Shown here piece after piece: positions 23,011 through 33,675 of a DNA stretch of 64,000 nucleotides. Positions within the stretch are counted from its first letter, which is position 1, and the number at the start of each line of letters is the position of its first letter. Source of the DNA: Diplosphaera chodatii (taxonomy: Eukaryota; Chlorophyta; Trebouxiophyceae; Prasiolales; Stichococcaceae). The notes below the pieces were generated by a model. That model ran no database searches. It saw only the letters and a list, made by a program, of their open reading frames with translations, and was not told the origin of the DNA. The DNA lies in assembly GCA_032358165.1 (NCBI GenBank), contig JAALGY010000023.1:3100001-3164000 (forward strand), read 5' to 3'. A program made the position numbers and the translations under genes.

Positions 23011-25529
23011 ATGGCGCTGTTGATGGCAGCATTGCTGATCGTTTCAGTGCCTGCAGCAACAGCGCTGCCACGGCTCAAGGGTCAGCCCGGCGACGGGCAC
23101 GTCAGCAAGGCAGCCTCTGACAGCGCACGACCGAGCCTGCTGCAGCGGGAGGAGGCCGTCCGCTTTCAAGTGGTGTGCTTTTGAGCGACGGCTGGGGATC
23201 CCGCACCGTGCTCCAGGAGACCGTCCGTCATCATGCTGCTTAGAAGTGCACTCCGCATGGAAGTTGTATGCAAGCTAGAGCAGGTTGGCTGGGTACGGCC
23301 CACCTGTTCAAATGCAGGCATGCATGTGCAGGTCGGCGACTGGGGCCGCCAGGGCCGCTGGAACCAGTCGGAGACGGCTGACGCGATGGCAGCCGCAGCG
23401 CAGCAGGCCCCGCCGCAGTTTGTCATCTCCGTGGGCGACAACTTCTACCCCAGCGGCCTGACCAGCGTTGGCGACGCCAACTTTGCAGCCAGCTTCCAAT
23501 CCGTATACCACCATGCAGAGCTGCAGGTGAGCGAAGAGTGCACACCGTTCACCTGCATCCGTCAGCTACAGTGTGCAATGCACACGGGTCGAACATGGAC
23601 AAAGGAATGTCCCAGCCACGCAGCAGACCATGCTCGGGGCGCAATGTATGCCATGGTCCGAGCATAGATGCTCATCACACATCATTCCATGTACAGCCTG
23701 CACTTTCCTCCAGGTGCCCTGGTACGCGGTGCTGGGCAACCACGACTATGGCGATGGCACTGCACCTGGGACCCAACAGCCTCGCTGCCGCGAGGGCGAG
23801 CCGCCCTGGAAGTGCTCTGCTGGCCCGCTCACTCAGGTGACGATATAACCTGAGCAGCGCCGACCCTTCTCTGATGGAAGAAAGGGCGTCAACATGTACA
23901 CCAATGTCACCCTGTGAAGCAAGTCGAGCATTGGCCACTGCATGACTGCTTCACAGGGCAATATACTGGTACGTGCTGACTCCTCCACCACGCTGCTTCG
24001 AGCAGACCCCTGACCCGCTACCACATGGTGTCAAGATGTGCATGGACGGTCGAATGAGATAACAACTGTCTTGCAGCTCACGGCGGAGCTGCGGCAGAGG
24101 GACAGCCGGTGGCACTGCCGCCGGTCGCAGGTGCTGTCGCTGGCGGATGGCGCCCTGGACATCATCATGTGGGTGTACACTGCACTGTACGTTGCTCTGT
24201 GTGTTGCAGCCCCCTGGAACTACGGCAGGACGAGTCGGTTGCAGGGCCTGCGCCCACAAGTGCCCCATAGCTCTGAGTGCGCTCTTATCTGGCCTGCAGG
24301 TATGACACGACACCCTTCGTGCAGTATTACTACGACAGGGAGTGGGCCGACAACCCAGGTCGGTTTGCCACATCGAGCAAGTGTGGTTGGCGGGGGATCC
24401 TTCGGCATGCACATCCATGAAAACATGATGACTGTTGCTACTGCCACCGCATGCACGCCGATTGGGGCAAGGCAGGAGATACATCTGCTAAGCATGTTGC
24501 CTCAGACCCCAGACAGCCCCAGGCGAGGAGTGCCTCAACTGGTTCCTGCTTGCTGGCAGGCGGCATCAGGGAGCAGTCCTGGATGGCGAACCTGGCGGAA
24601 CTGGAGACGGCGCTGGCGGAGTCCACAGCCAGCTGGAAGCTGGTGGTGGGGCACCACCCGGTGCGCTCCAACGGCATCGAGCACGGCGACACGCCCGAGC
24701 TGCGACGTGAGATCTCATGGTGCTCGTCTGTTGGATCAGTATGTACATAAGGCATCGGATGTCCAGGGATCGAGAGGATGCATTCCCCCCTGACACTGTT
24801 TCAACACGCTCCTGCTTAGGTGGGGGACGCTGCTGCACGGTCCAGTGTGTAGGCATAGCCAGCAGCATGTGGTGTCTTCAAACGCTCCGCTGTGCGCAAA
24901 TCACAAGCTGCGACATGCTGCAGGGTGGGTGGAGCCGCTGCTGGCGCGGTACGGGGTGCAGGCGTACCTGGCGGGCCACGACCACGACCTGGAGCACATC
25001 CATGTCGATGGGCAGCTGACGCATCACGTCGTCAGCGGCGCCGGCTCGCAGGTCCGCCCCGAGTTCGGCGGCGCGCTCGACTCCCTCTTCCAGGCGGGCG
25101 CCCAAGGTGGCCCGAGCCTCCTGCTTTGGCCATGTCGCACCCCACTTCACCTGCGCCTTTGTCCAGTGGAGTGGCAGGCATGAGCTCTCAAGCATGCCCA
25201 CGAGGTTGTTGATGGTTCCTTGCAGTCATGGGTGACTATCCCGCAATTCCCGGTGACTGGTTCTGCCTGTGGATGACCTCTCATCTTCGTGGCGACCGTA
25301 ATTCATGAGCTTGTTGAATGCGCATGCTGCAGGTTTTGTGGCCATCACTGTGACGCGTGATGAGCTGGAGGCCGCATTCTACGGCATCGACTCTGAGCAG
25401 CCGGCGTACACGGCAACCATTCCGCGCGAGGTCAGCCTCGGGCTGGACACTTCTCCAGTGTCAGGCAAGGGACATACAGCAAGGGCAGTGTGCACAAGTA
25501 ATCAGTGCGGCGGAGGATTGAAACGATGA
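23011..25529 (+). CDS. Secreted purple acid phosphatase (PAP17/ACP5-like metallophosphoesterase)
   Basis: A low-molecular-weight purple acid phosphatase. It hydrolyses phosphate monoesters with a dinuclear Fe-metal centre, probably outside the cell or in a vacuole. The start at 23011 gives a classic signal peptide (MALLMAALLIVSVPAATALP). All metal-ligand blocks are visible in order: GDWG (23338), GDNFYPSG (23437), GNHDYGDG (23739), VVGHHPVRS (24647) and AGHDHDLEHIH (24972). Between them lie YDTTPFVQYYYDREW and GSQVRPEF. At least seven exons are joined by short introns. The domain ends after GFVAITVTRDELEAAFYG. The final exon is followed by a weak tail with a stop at 25527-25529. Alternatively an A|GTAATC donor near 25498 could splice to an exon at 25605 ending at 25789, which would add a charged tail. 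Acid phosphatases are often induced by phosphate starvation, but no regulatory element is visible here. Confidence 0.9.
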
Positions 25530-26102
25530 GCGATGTAAACAGCCGCCATAAAGTACTGTGGGAGGCTTCTTCGTGCCTTGACCCTGAATTGTGCTTGTCT
25601 GCAGAGGCACTAGCTGAGCAAGTGGCGAGCCAGGATTTGGATTCTGCAGCCCGGGCATGGGGCGACAAGGAGGCACAGGAACAGCAGAAGGAGAAGGATT
25701 TGCATCCTGAAGATGTGGCGGCCAAGGCGTCCTCGCAAGCCGAGTTGAAAGGCGCCGCAGCATCTGCAGCGGCGCATTTTCTGGCATGACCCGTTCATGC
25801 TGTGACGAACTCGCATCTCGGCTGCTGTGCTTGATGCAATTCTTGTACCACAGTGTGGACAGTTGTCGGAGTGGCATGGGTCTGGCTTCCTTTCAGATGT
25901 CCTGGTGTAACATGCAGTATTTCAGCAAGGTACCAACACAACTGCACAGCTGCCACATGTCGATACACAGTTGTCACCTGCCCTCTGGTGCAGCAGCAGC
26001 TGGCCGCAACGCCCCATCCACATTACACTCTGCCTGAATATGACCTCCTGTGGTGCCTGCCCTAGCACTTGCTGCACAGTGTAGTATAGTATAGTGTCCC
26101 AG
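25530..26102. other. Convergent 3' region with a charged ORF
   Basis: Contains an open frame (25505-25789, +) with ALAEQVASQDLDSAARAWGD and DKEAQEQQKEKDLHPEDVAA. This charged helical stretch may be an alternative last exon of the phosphatase or a small gene. The rest, to the stop of the minus-strand PARP gene, is non-coding, with a GTATAGTATAGTG repeat near 26087. Confidence 0.35.
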
Positions 26103-27134
26103 CTAATCCAGAGCAACGTGCAGCAGGTAGCTGGGATACGCCTGCACAGCAACAGCAACCCTGGTTCCCGGGGATCTCACTACTCACCCCAGCCGAGAGA
26201 CACACATCCAGCAATGCACAATTGGGAGCGCTACAGGTGGAGTGGATCTGCAAATATCGACATGCTGCTGCGGCCGCTAACTGTCAAGCATATAAGTGCT
26301 GCAGGTCAATTGCGGCTGCTACCAGCGAGCTGCTCATCCTTTGCGAGAGGGTGTCATAGTTGTGAAGGTTGTTGGTACACATGTTGCTCACCTGTGCATT
26401 GTCGTAGGCGCAGTAGATCTCCTGGTGCCCGCCGCTGCCGAAGGCACCCTGTGGCCCGCGCCCCGTGAATGTAGAGTCGAACCCCGTTGGCGGCCGCCGC
26501 AGCCGGTGCTCCCCTGCGGGTGCAGCGATGTCAACGATCAGCTGAGAGTTGTCCAGGATGTGATCAGCCAGGGCGGATGCTAAATTTCGCGCCAGCTATG
26601 TTTGAGGTTCAGGAGTTAGCTTCTGCTGCCAGCGCTGGGTGTCTGGAGCCAAGGGCTAGGCTGACGGTCAAGCCCGGGGCTCTAGGATCTTGAACCGTGC
26701 ACAGGCAGCAGGAAACAGCCCTTGCGAGGGTGCCAACTGTTACGGCAGCACCTGGTTGCTTCCTCAGTACGGACATGCGAAAAGGTACGCCTGCCAGAAA
26801 AGACCGCGCACCTTGGCAGGGGCGCCCCAGGGCCACAGTGCACAGGAGGACCACCATGTAGGGGTGCTGCGGTGGCACGCGAGGCATCGACTGTGTAGCT
26901 GTCCCTGCCACTGCTGCACCTGCAGATGTGAATACTCAGAATTGTCATATGTTCCACTGCTTTCCAAGCTTTGACCCCTTCCCATTGCTCAGCGATACCC
27001 GCTGGCAGCAGCAGGTGTCACCCTGTGCACGTTGCACGAGACCCCGCAACATCTGTCTGTTCGTGATTGGTGGCATACTGCACGCTGCAGCAGCTGCTCG
27101 GCATGACCATGCCTTGAGATGCCCCACCTGCTGC

Positions 27135-27187
<53 letters not shown>

Positions 27188-29930
27188 TCTGCAGGCTTTC
27201 CCGGCGCGCACGGGCAGCACGTGTCTCGACCGGCGGGGGCGGCGGCGGTGGTCTGGGACTCGGCAGCGCCGGCGGCGGCAGCGGGTGCGGCCCCACCAGC
27301 ACGTCCCAGTTGTTGACGGCCCAGTTGGTGGCCGAGGCCAGCTGCGCCCACTGCAGGCAGCCAGGCATCCTTCTGTCCAAAAGAGAAGCTCTAACTGCCT
27401 CTCACATCTCAGAAGACAGCACGCCTAGTGCCCCGCCGCCCTCTGTTGACTGCAGGCAACCACCCTGGTGGTGAACACTCTGCATGAATTGCTGCATCTA
27501 GAGCTTGATGCTTGAGACACTAAGTGTAGCCTGGGGCCAATGGTCAGGCTAAAACGTGAAATGCACCCTGCGAGCATAGCCCTCCAGGGAGTAGGAGGCC
27601 GCCCAGGCGAAGTAGGCTCCCTGACCCAGCATGCCGCTCTCGCGGCTGACGCGCGTGTCAAAGCCCTCCCCTGTGCCAGCACATCACCTATCATCTCGAT
27701 GTTGCACATGGCCACATGAGATAATTGACATTGCGTGGCTGTCCTATGTCACTGCAGGTTGCAGGTGATGCCCACAGAGCTTGAAGTACATAAGGAAGGG
27801 GAGTATGATTGACAGCCACAGCTCACGTGCAATCAGGGACAGCGTTGCTGGCGCGGAGCCGTGGAACAGCAGCTGCTCATTTGCATGGCCACCTGCGGTT
27901 GTGGACATGGTTGCACATGATGCGACAACAATTATGGTGCTGGCATGCACCTTCAGAGTGAAGCAACAAGAAACGTCGCGGGGATGAGGCACTTCAGGTA
28001 CGACACCCTGCACTCATCGCACATAGCAAGAGGCGGTGGCTGTTACAATGCACCTGCTGCCTCTGCCACCTCCTGCCGCCGCTGCGCATACTTGCCCCAC
28101 AACCGCCTGTTACAGCGGACCACAGCATAGTGGTGGCATGGCTACATAGTGATGGCGGTGAGTGGGAGAGCCGCTGTCGCAACGGACCATGCCGGCGTTG
28201 GCAGCAACGGGTGAAAGGGTCTCACCAGTTTTGCACGCGGTGGATGGACACGATGCGGCTGCGGTTGACGGGCAGCTGCGGCATGTAGTACATCTGCTGC
28301 TGCTCCGGCGGGCAGCGGTCCATGGCCGAGAGGACCGCCTCGAGCTCCGCCGCCTCGGCCTGCTTCCTGCATCCATCCACAAGGCTGTCCCATGACGTTC
28401 AGTGTATCGAGCTGCCCCTCCACCACTTGAGGGGACACTGTGAAGATGTAGCCTTCGGAGGCGGGCAATGCTGGTTGTCACCCTGATTGCACGCTTACGC
28501 AAGGGTTCGACTCCTACAACACTGATCCTACGCGCTGAAAGGCGGATGCTAGACAGACCTGCTGGCTGCTGTGGGTGCCTGCTGTTTCGCCAGGGCAGCA
28601 GCCCCGCCGGCGGCAAGGCACTCGGAGGATGTGGCGTACAGCAGAGCTTCGTCAGCGTTGCCATGGCACGCCTCCAGCGATGCAAGGGCATCCGCCTGAG
28701 GCAGGCCCGCTGCTGTGAGCGCCGCTGCTGCAGCTGGATCAAATGCTGAGCTGGCCTCACCTGCATTGAACGTCATGACAGCACTTGTGGCAAGCTGCTG
28801 GTCGAACAGACCGTGCATAGCATCATGCAAGCATAGACAAACTGACAAACAGGGCGAACAATGCATGAGCTCATGGTATGTCACCAATACGTGTATGCCC
28901 ACACCGCAGCTCCGCGATGCAACAGTCACATGATGCTGGCTAATCATGAGTCTGCAGATCAAGACTGAAATCTCATACCTGCGCCGTGCAGGTTCAGGGG
29001 CACAAACTCCACCAGCGCCTGGGGGTCCACAGGCGGCGCCCAGCCCTGGGGCGGAGCCGTCAGCCGCAGCGCAGCGCTCCGCCGCTCGGCAGCAGCACGT
29101 GCGGCTTCCAGCAGCTGCACGACAGCAATGTTGAGTTCCTGTAGGTTCTCAGGGGTTTGCCTGAGCCCATTTTACTGATGAGGACCATTTGATGCCGAAT
29201 TGAAACCTGCTGCAGCAATGCAACTCATGACAGCGATGGCTTGTAACAAGTGCCTGCATGGTCCGATTGATCCAGATGCCTGTGGGGGTCACCTTCAAAC
29301 GGTTGGCCAGCTCCGCATTCTGCAGCTGTGCAGCTGCCAGCAGCTCTGCTGCAGACGCCTGCTTTGGAGCAGCCGCCCCTGGTGCCGTCCTCCACATCTG
29401 CTGCAATGTCTGCTGCGTCTGCCCGCCGCAGGTAGGCCGCGGCGCCTTGTACTGTAGGCAACCCAGCAGTCCTGTTACCAATGCTATGGCACATGGCCGT
29501 GCAAACTGAATGCATGCTGCACAACAAGCTGCCGAACAGATGCGTGCACTGCGATGATGGGCATGCTTACCGGCTTCTTCACTGCTGTTAAGGCCCTCTT
29601 GGCGGACCGTGAGGCGCGCGTCATGACTGCATTGCCACTGCATGGCGCCGCTGCAGGGGGCGCTGTGCACTTGACTGGCGTATCATCCAGTGTCAGGTCG
29701 ATCGGAGTTGCTGCCGCTGCTGCCTCCTGAGCAACCATGGTTCTGGGGCTGTGCGGTGGCGCCACAGAGCAGGGCGCTGGCGGCGGTACTGCTGCTGCTG
29801 TTGGCTGAGCTTTCTGAAATCGCCGGCGCTTGGCAGGCGTGCTATCTGCTGCATCTGCAATAGATGGCACCACGCTTGCTGCCCGTGTCGCAGCTGTGGC
29901 GTTCACGGCACTGGCCCGTCTCTTGGACAT
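26103..29930 (-). CDS. SIM- and UBA-containing PARP-family ADP-ribosyltransferase
   Basis: Probable nuclear ADP-ribosyltransferase. The N-terminal exon starts MSKRRASAVNATAATR and is basic. It then carries PIDLTLDDTPVK, a textbook SUMO-interaction motif. A UBA domain follows near 28780-28620 (AFDPAAAAALTAAGLPQADA, ASLEACHGNADEALLY). The catalytic domain runs through RIVSIHRVQN, RLWGKYAQRRQEV, LLFHGSAPATLSLIARE (catalytic His), GQGAYFAWAASYS (catalytic Tyr), MVVLLCTVALGRPCQ, GFDSTFTGRGPQGAFGSGGH and EIYCAYDNAQ, then AYPSYLLHVALD and TAG (complement at 26103-26105). Splice phases match across the last five exons. The position of the PARP1 catalytic Glu aligns best with Ile, one residue after a Glu. 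This is the H-Y-I pattern of mono-ADP-ribosyltransferases. An insert of about 100 residues with poly-Pro and poly-Gln interrupts the catalytic domain. The start is the first ATG before the basic region; an earlier one is possible. Confidence 0.88.
27138..27185 (-). repeat. CAG trinucleotide repeat (16 units) in the PARP exon
   Basis: Sixteen uninterrupted CTG units on the + strand equal CAG on the coding strand. They encode 16 Gln, extended by one CAA. The exon joins to the next exon in phase 1, so the repeat is likely translated. Such runs are length-variable. Confidence 0.85.
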
Positions 29931-30526
29931 CCTCCTCGTTGCCTGCGATTTGCCTGCATGCCCAGGACAAACATGTGCATGTGCTCGAAAGCGTCCCTGG
30001 AATGCATGCGCCCATGATGAGTACGGCATCATGTCACGTCCTTGACTCCGTTTGCCCAGCCGACCGCACCTGCTGCTGCATCGTCCTGAGTGCTGGAGGT
30101 AGTGTCCACGCCTGGCGCCGCTGTGGTGGCCATGCCTCCCAGTCGTGAGTGATTGGCACTGCAGGTAGGCGCTAACATGCATTTAGTACGTATTGATCGC
30201 ATTAACATGCTTTCTCGTCGGCGCACAGGATAGTATCGCCCGTCAGAACCATAGCCAATCTCGGAGTTGAGGCCCGCCCAGGCACACAGCGTCCAGCGGG
30301 ATCGAAGCGGGTTGATGGGTGTGTGCTGATATGATGACATTGCGATGGTCTTCAGGTCGACAGAAATGCTAGTTGGACTGCTATACGTGCAGCAGCGGCC
30401 TGATGAGGTCACCTGGTGTCAGGGATGCCTGCACTGTGTGCTACGTCCAGCAAGGACAAGCACAGCAGCGCCTCGGCCAGTCAGCAGCGTTCCGTGATCA
30501 CGATCCTGTTGCAAGCTCACTCAACG

Positions 30527-30561
30527 GCGCAAACTTTTGTACCTTGTACAAAAGTTTGCGC
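30527..30561. repeat. Perfect 16-bp inverted repeat with 3-nt loop
   Basis: The arms GCGCAAACTTTTGTAC and GTACAAAAGTTTGCGC flank the loop CTT, with no mismatch. This is a strong hairpin in non-coding DNA. It has no T-run typical of a bacterial terminator. Confidence 0.95.
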
Positions 30562-30722
30562 TGGTGACTGTGCATTGACAGCAATTTGCCATGTCCTTCA
30601 GCAACCCGCTACAGCCGCGAGCATGGCGTGCTTTGCAAGCCTAGCGTCTCAGGTTTCAGTTGATGTGGAGTCGCTATGAATGGCTGACAAGCGTGTCAAT
30701 TGCCAGCTGCCATTCAAGGATC

Positions 30723-30741
30723 GAGCGACCCAGGGTCGCTC
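30723..30741. repeat. 9-bp inverted repeat (GAGCGACCC / GGGTCGCTC)
   Basis: Perfect arms are separated by a single A, a near-palindrome about 160 bases from the larger hairpin. Such a sequence could be a dimeric protein-binding site or a chance palindrome. Confidence 0.8.
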
Positions 30742-31050
30742 ATCAGCATGTGAGACTCGAGACTGGTCAGGGGCACCCTGTAGTGGTCTGAAGGGGTGGA
30801 CAGTCGTGCCATAGGCGAGACCAGCATATACATGACCAAGCCAACTGCGACAGGGAAGTCAGCTTACTGCTTTGCTGCAAGATCCGGACGACCGGCCACG
30901 ATTGACTTGCTGCTGCTGCCATCTCAACGCAGGGCTTGCAACTATTTTACCAGCAAACCACGAACGTCAGCGCTACTTTGAGCAAACAGCGACAGGAACA
31001 TAGCTGCCACACGTCCTAAAGCTGAGTACTGAGTCACCAATAATAGGCCG

Positions 31051-33675
31051 CTAGTAGTAAGCAACTGCTTCAGGCGTGCGGTATGTGACGATCCACGCCG
31101 GGTACAGCGCTGCATTGTCGGAGAACGTGGCGGTGCTGCCCCGCTGCTGCAGTGGCATGCCTGGCGGCTGCTGCGCCGGGTCTGGTGCCACAGCGGCCAT
31201 TGCTGCCACCATGACATACTCGCAGGAGGTCTCTGCCGCCTGTCGCTTCGCCGCCGACTGCTGCAGGCTCATTGCCACAGGCTTGCCTGTGGCGGATGGT
31301 CCACCATTTGGGGCAGAGGTGGCTGCACCGGCGGGCGGAGCTGCGGCGGCTGCAGTTGCCTGAGCTGCCCGCAACGCTGCAACAGCTGCATTGAACATGC
31401 GTCAGCCCGGCTTATATTCGCATGCCATGATTGCCATCGCAGACTCCAGTCACAGGACAGACAAGGCTACCCTTGGCAGCTCAACTGCATGCAACAGCTG
31501 GCTCAGAGGCGGCTGCAAAATGTCCTCAACGCATGTGCACCATCGGTGCCGTTCAGGCGCAACAAGAAGGAGCAGTCACCTGCACGAGCCGAGTAGGTGT
31601 GCGAATAGGATGATCTGCTTGCGGCCCAGATGAGCTTCTGGACCTGGCGACTGCACTCCGCCCTGAAGCCCTCCTGTATGTGCCACAACACTTGTTGTTC
31701 TTGAGCTGTCTATGCCGCACAAGTTGACAACATTGTGGTTGCCTGACACGGCCAGCTGTTGTCAGAGCATGTCGCCTCCTGGCATGCCTGCTGCCCTTGA
31801 TGTGACATTTAATAGCAGGCATCCATGCAGCTCATGACAACATGAGTAGCAACACTGAGGTCACTGCAGCAATGTTGCTGATCGCTTCGGCACTGGAGCC
31901 ATGGAACATAAGGCTGCCGCGGTAGCCCGTGCTGTCTGACGCCTCTGGAATGCCTGCACAGGAGGTGCACATGACAGCCTTATAGCTGTTACGCTTCAAG
32001 TAGCATGTTTGGGATGCAACAGCATACTGCATTCCGATCCAAAACCAGCAGCAGAGTGTGTATATATCTGCAGAATGAGTTTGTACTCCTGTGCGGTCTG
32101 CCGTGATGAAATTGAGACAGATGGTCAGATGTCCACTAGCAGCACACCTTGCGCTGTGCAGAACCGGTTGTAGGCATCCAGCAGCACAGCATTTTGCACG
32201 CGCTCAATGCGCTGCACCGCTGGGTAGAAGTACTGCAGGTGAAGAAAGCTGTATGGTTGATATCGCGCAGCTCCTCATTCGCAGGTCGGCTGCCTGTCAG
32301 GTCCAGTGACAGCCGCTGGAAACTGCATACATAGCATTGCAGCATGAGCTATCAGCTACACATATACCTCGCTGGTCGACTCTGTGAAGCAGCTCGCCAT
32401 GCTCAGCATCTCACTGCCATCGTACTGCCTCGCAATGCGCCATCTGCACCATTGATGTGTGCATATGCATGGTTTCCCCCTCAATTATTTGCAACAGCAG
32501 CAGCATCTGGGTGATTTTGCCAGACCTGCTGCACAGTCGAAGCCCAAGGCTGTGGCAGCTGTCTGGTTGCGCAAGTACATTGCCACTGTCTGATCCCACG
32601 AGCTATGGGGTCAGGAGCAGGCACGGCGTCACCTGCCATGGTGGGGTGGCAGGCGCTGCAGCAGCCGCGCCTCCTGCGCTGCACCGCTGCCACTGCTGTT
32701 GCAATGCCTTGCCCACATCAGTGCGGGCCTGCCCAGCCTTTCGCAGTGCTGCAAAGCGGCCTCCGCATCCTCTCTGCATATGCAAAACTGAAAGGTGTGG
32801 GAGCTACTGTCGCTGGTCGTACTGAATCACACCATGGTGCAGTTGCTATCGCGCCAGGCCATGACCTGTGCCTGGACGGACAGCAGCTGTCTATAGCTTG
32901 CGGTGAACTATGCTGGAGTCAATGTACAAGCTGACTGGAGAATGGTTTCAATGGAAGTTACCTGGAGATTCCAGCGTCTTTGAGCATCGACATCCAGCAC
33001 TCGGCTGCAGCATCAGCGATGCAGCCGCCAACTGACAGCACATCCTTGGCCCAGTGCAGCGCCTTGGTACTGCTGCCTTGAACATTCAGAGCCACTACAG
33101 CAGCGTCCCTGTAAGCGGTTTGCAACGGTTGTGATACAACAGAAGTAAGTATAGTGGGCTACGTGGTGAGCCTGAGCAGATGCATCCATCAGAGCACAAC
33201 GTCGCAGCTCACCTGCACAGGCCGGTGTGTGTCATGATTGCCTGCACATCATGTTCTGATAGGATGCGGATCCTCTCCTGCTCGAGGCCTGCGGCATGCA
33301 GTGAATCATAGCTGAGTCTGTCTCACGTAGTGACATGCTGTTCTAACACCATTTGGATACACATCAGGCAGTGTGCGTCCGCAGCCAACATGCTGAATGG
33401 CAGCGTCCATGCACTGGCGCCTTTTGCAACGACTCACACTCTGCAGCATCATAGATCACCACCCTCTGAGGCAGGGGCTGTGGCTGGTCAGCTGAGACTG
33501 GCGTCCAGCGCATCGGGACGTGCCTCAGGCTAGGCTGCAGGCTGTCAGCGATTGGCACATCGTCACATGGTGACAGGGCAGGAGATGTGTAGGCACCCCC
33601 CATCCGCTGGGCCAAAGCCTGCCACTCTTCGGCAGCAGACTGCTGGTGGGCGGCTGCACAGCTGACGGGCAGCAT
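31051..33675 (-). CDS. PARP-fold protein with degenerate active site (possible pseudoenzyme)
   Basis: Exons from 33675: MLPVSCAAAHQQSAAEEWQA to RVVIYDAAECES; LEQERIRILSEHDVQAIMTH; DAAVVALNVQGSSTKALHWA; DVGKALQQQWQRC; YDGSEMLSMASCFTESTSE; and then the ART fold. The fold reads YFYPAVQRIERVQNAVLLDA, GYRGSLMFHGSSAEAISNIA, GFRAECSRQVQKLIWAASRS, SSYSHTYSAR, CEYVMVAAMAAVAP, SDNAALYPAWIVTYRTPE and the stop at 31051. RIERVQN, FHGS and the final YPAWIVTY match PARP catalytic landmarks in order and spacing. The His of FHGS is kept. The segment corresponding to GxGxYFA reads KLIWAAS, so the catalytic Tyr appears to be Trp, and no Glu sits at the third position. It lies directly upstream of the SIM/UBA/PARP gene on the same strand, suggesting old tandem duplication. 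The N-terminal helical region is not recognised. Some exon borders are approximate. Confidence 0.7.

Larger units (their letters stand above)
29931..31050. other. Intergenic region between the two ADP-ribosyltransferase genes
   Basis: About 1.1 kb with no supported exon. It contains two strong inverted repeats (30527-30561 and 30723-30741). It should include the promoter of the SIM/UBA/PARP gene and the 3' UTR of its upstream neighbour. Confidence 0.5.

Noticed and set aside
26945..27220. Poly-Leu, poly-Ala or poly-Ser frames over the CTG run
   Set aside because: Only the Gln frame is phase-compatible with exons on both sides.
28495..28520. GGGTTCGACTCC, another T-arm-like box
   Set aside because: No complete cloverleaf around it; it lies in an intron of the PARP gene.
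29484..30182. Using the far upstream ATG at 30182 as start of the SIM/UBA/PARP gene
   Set aside because: The added residues look like random Gly/His/Ser sequence. The ATG at 29930 directly precedes the basic, protein-like region.
30527..30561. A bacterial-type rho-independent terminator
   Set aside because: There is no T-tract after the stem and the gene context is eukaryotic.
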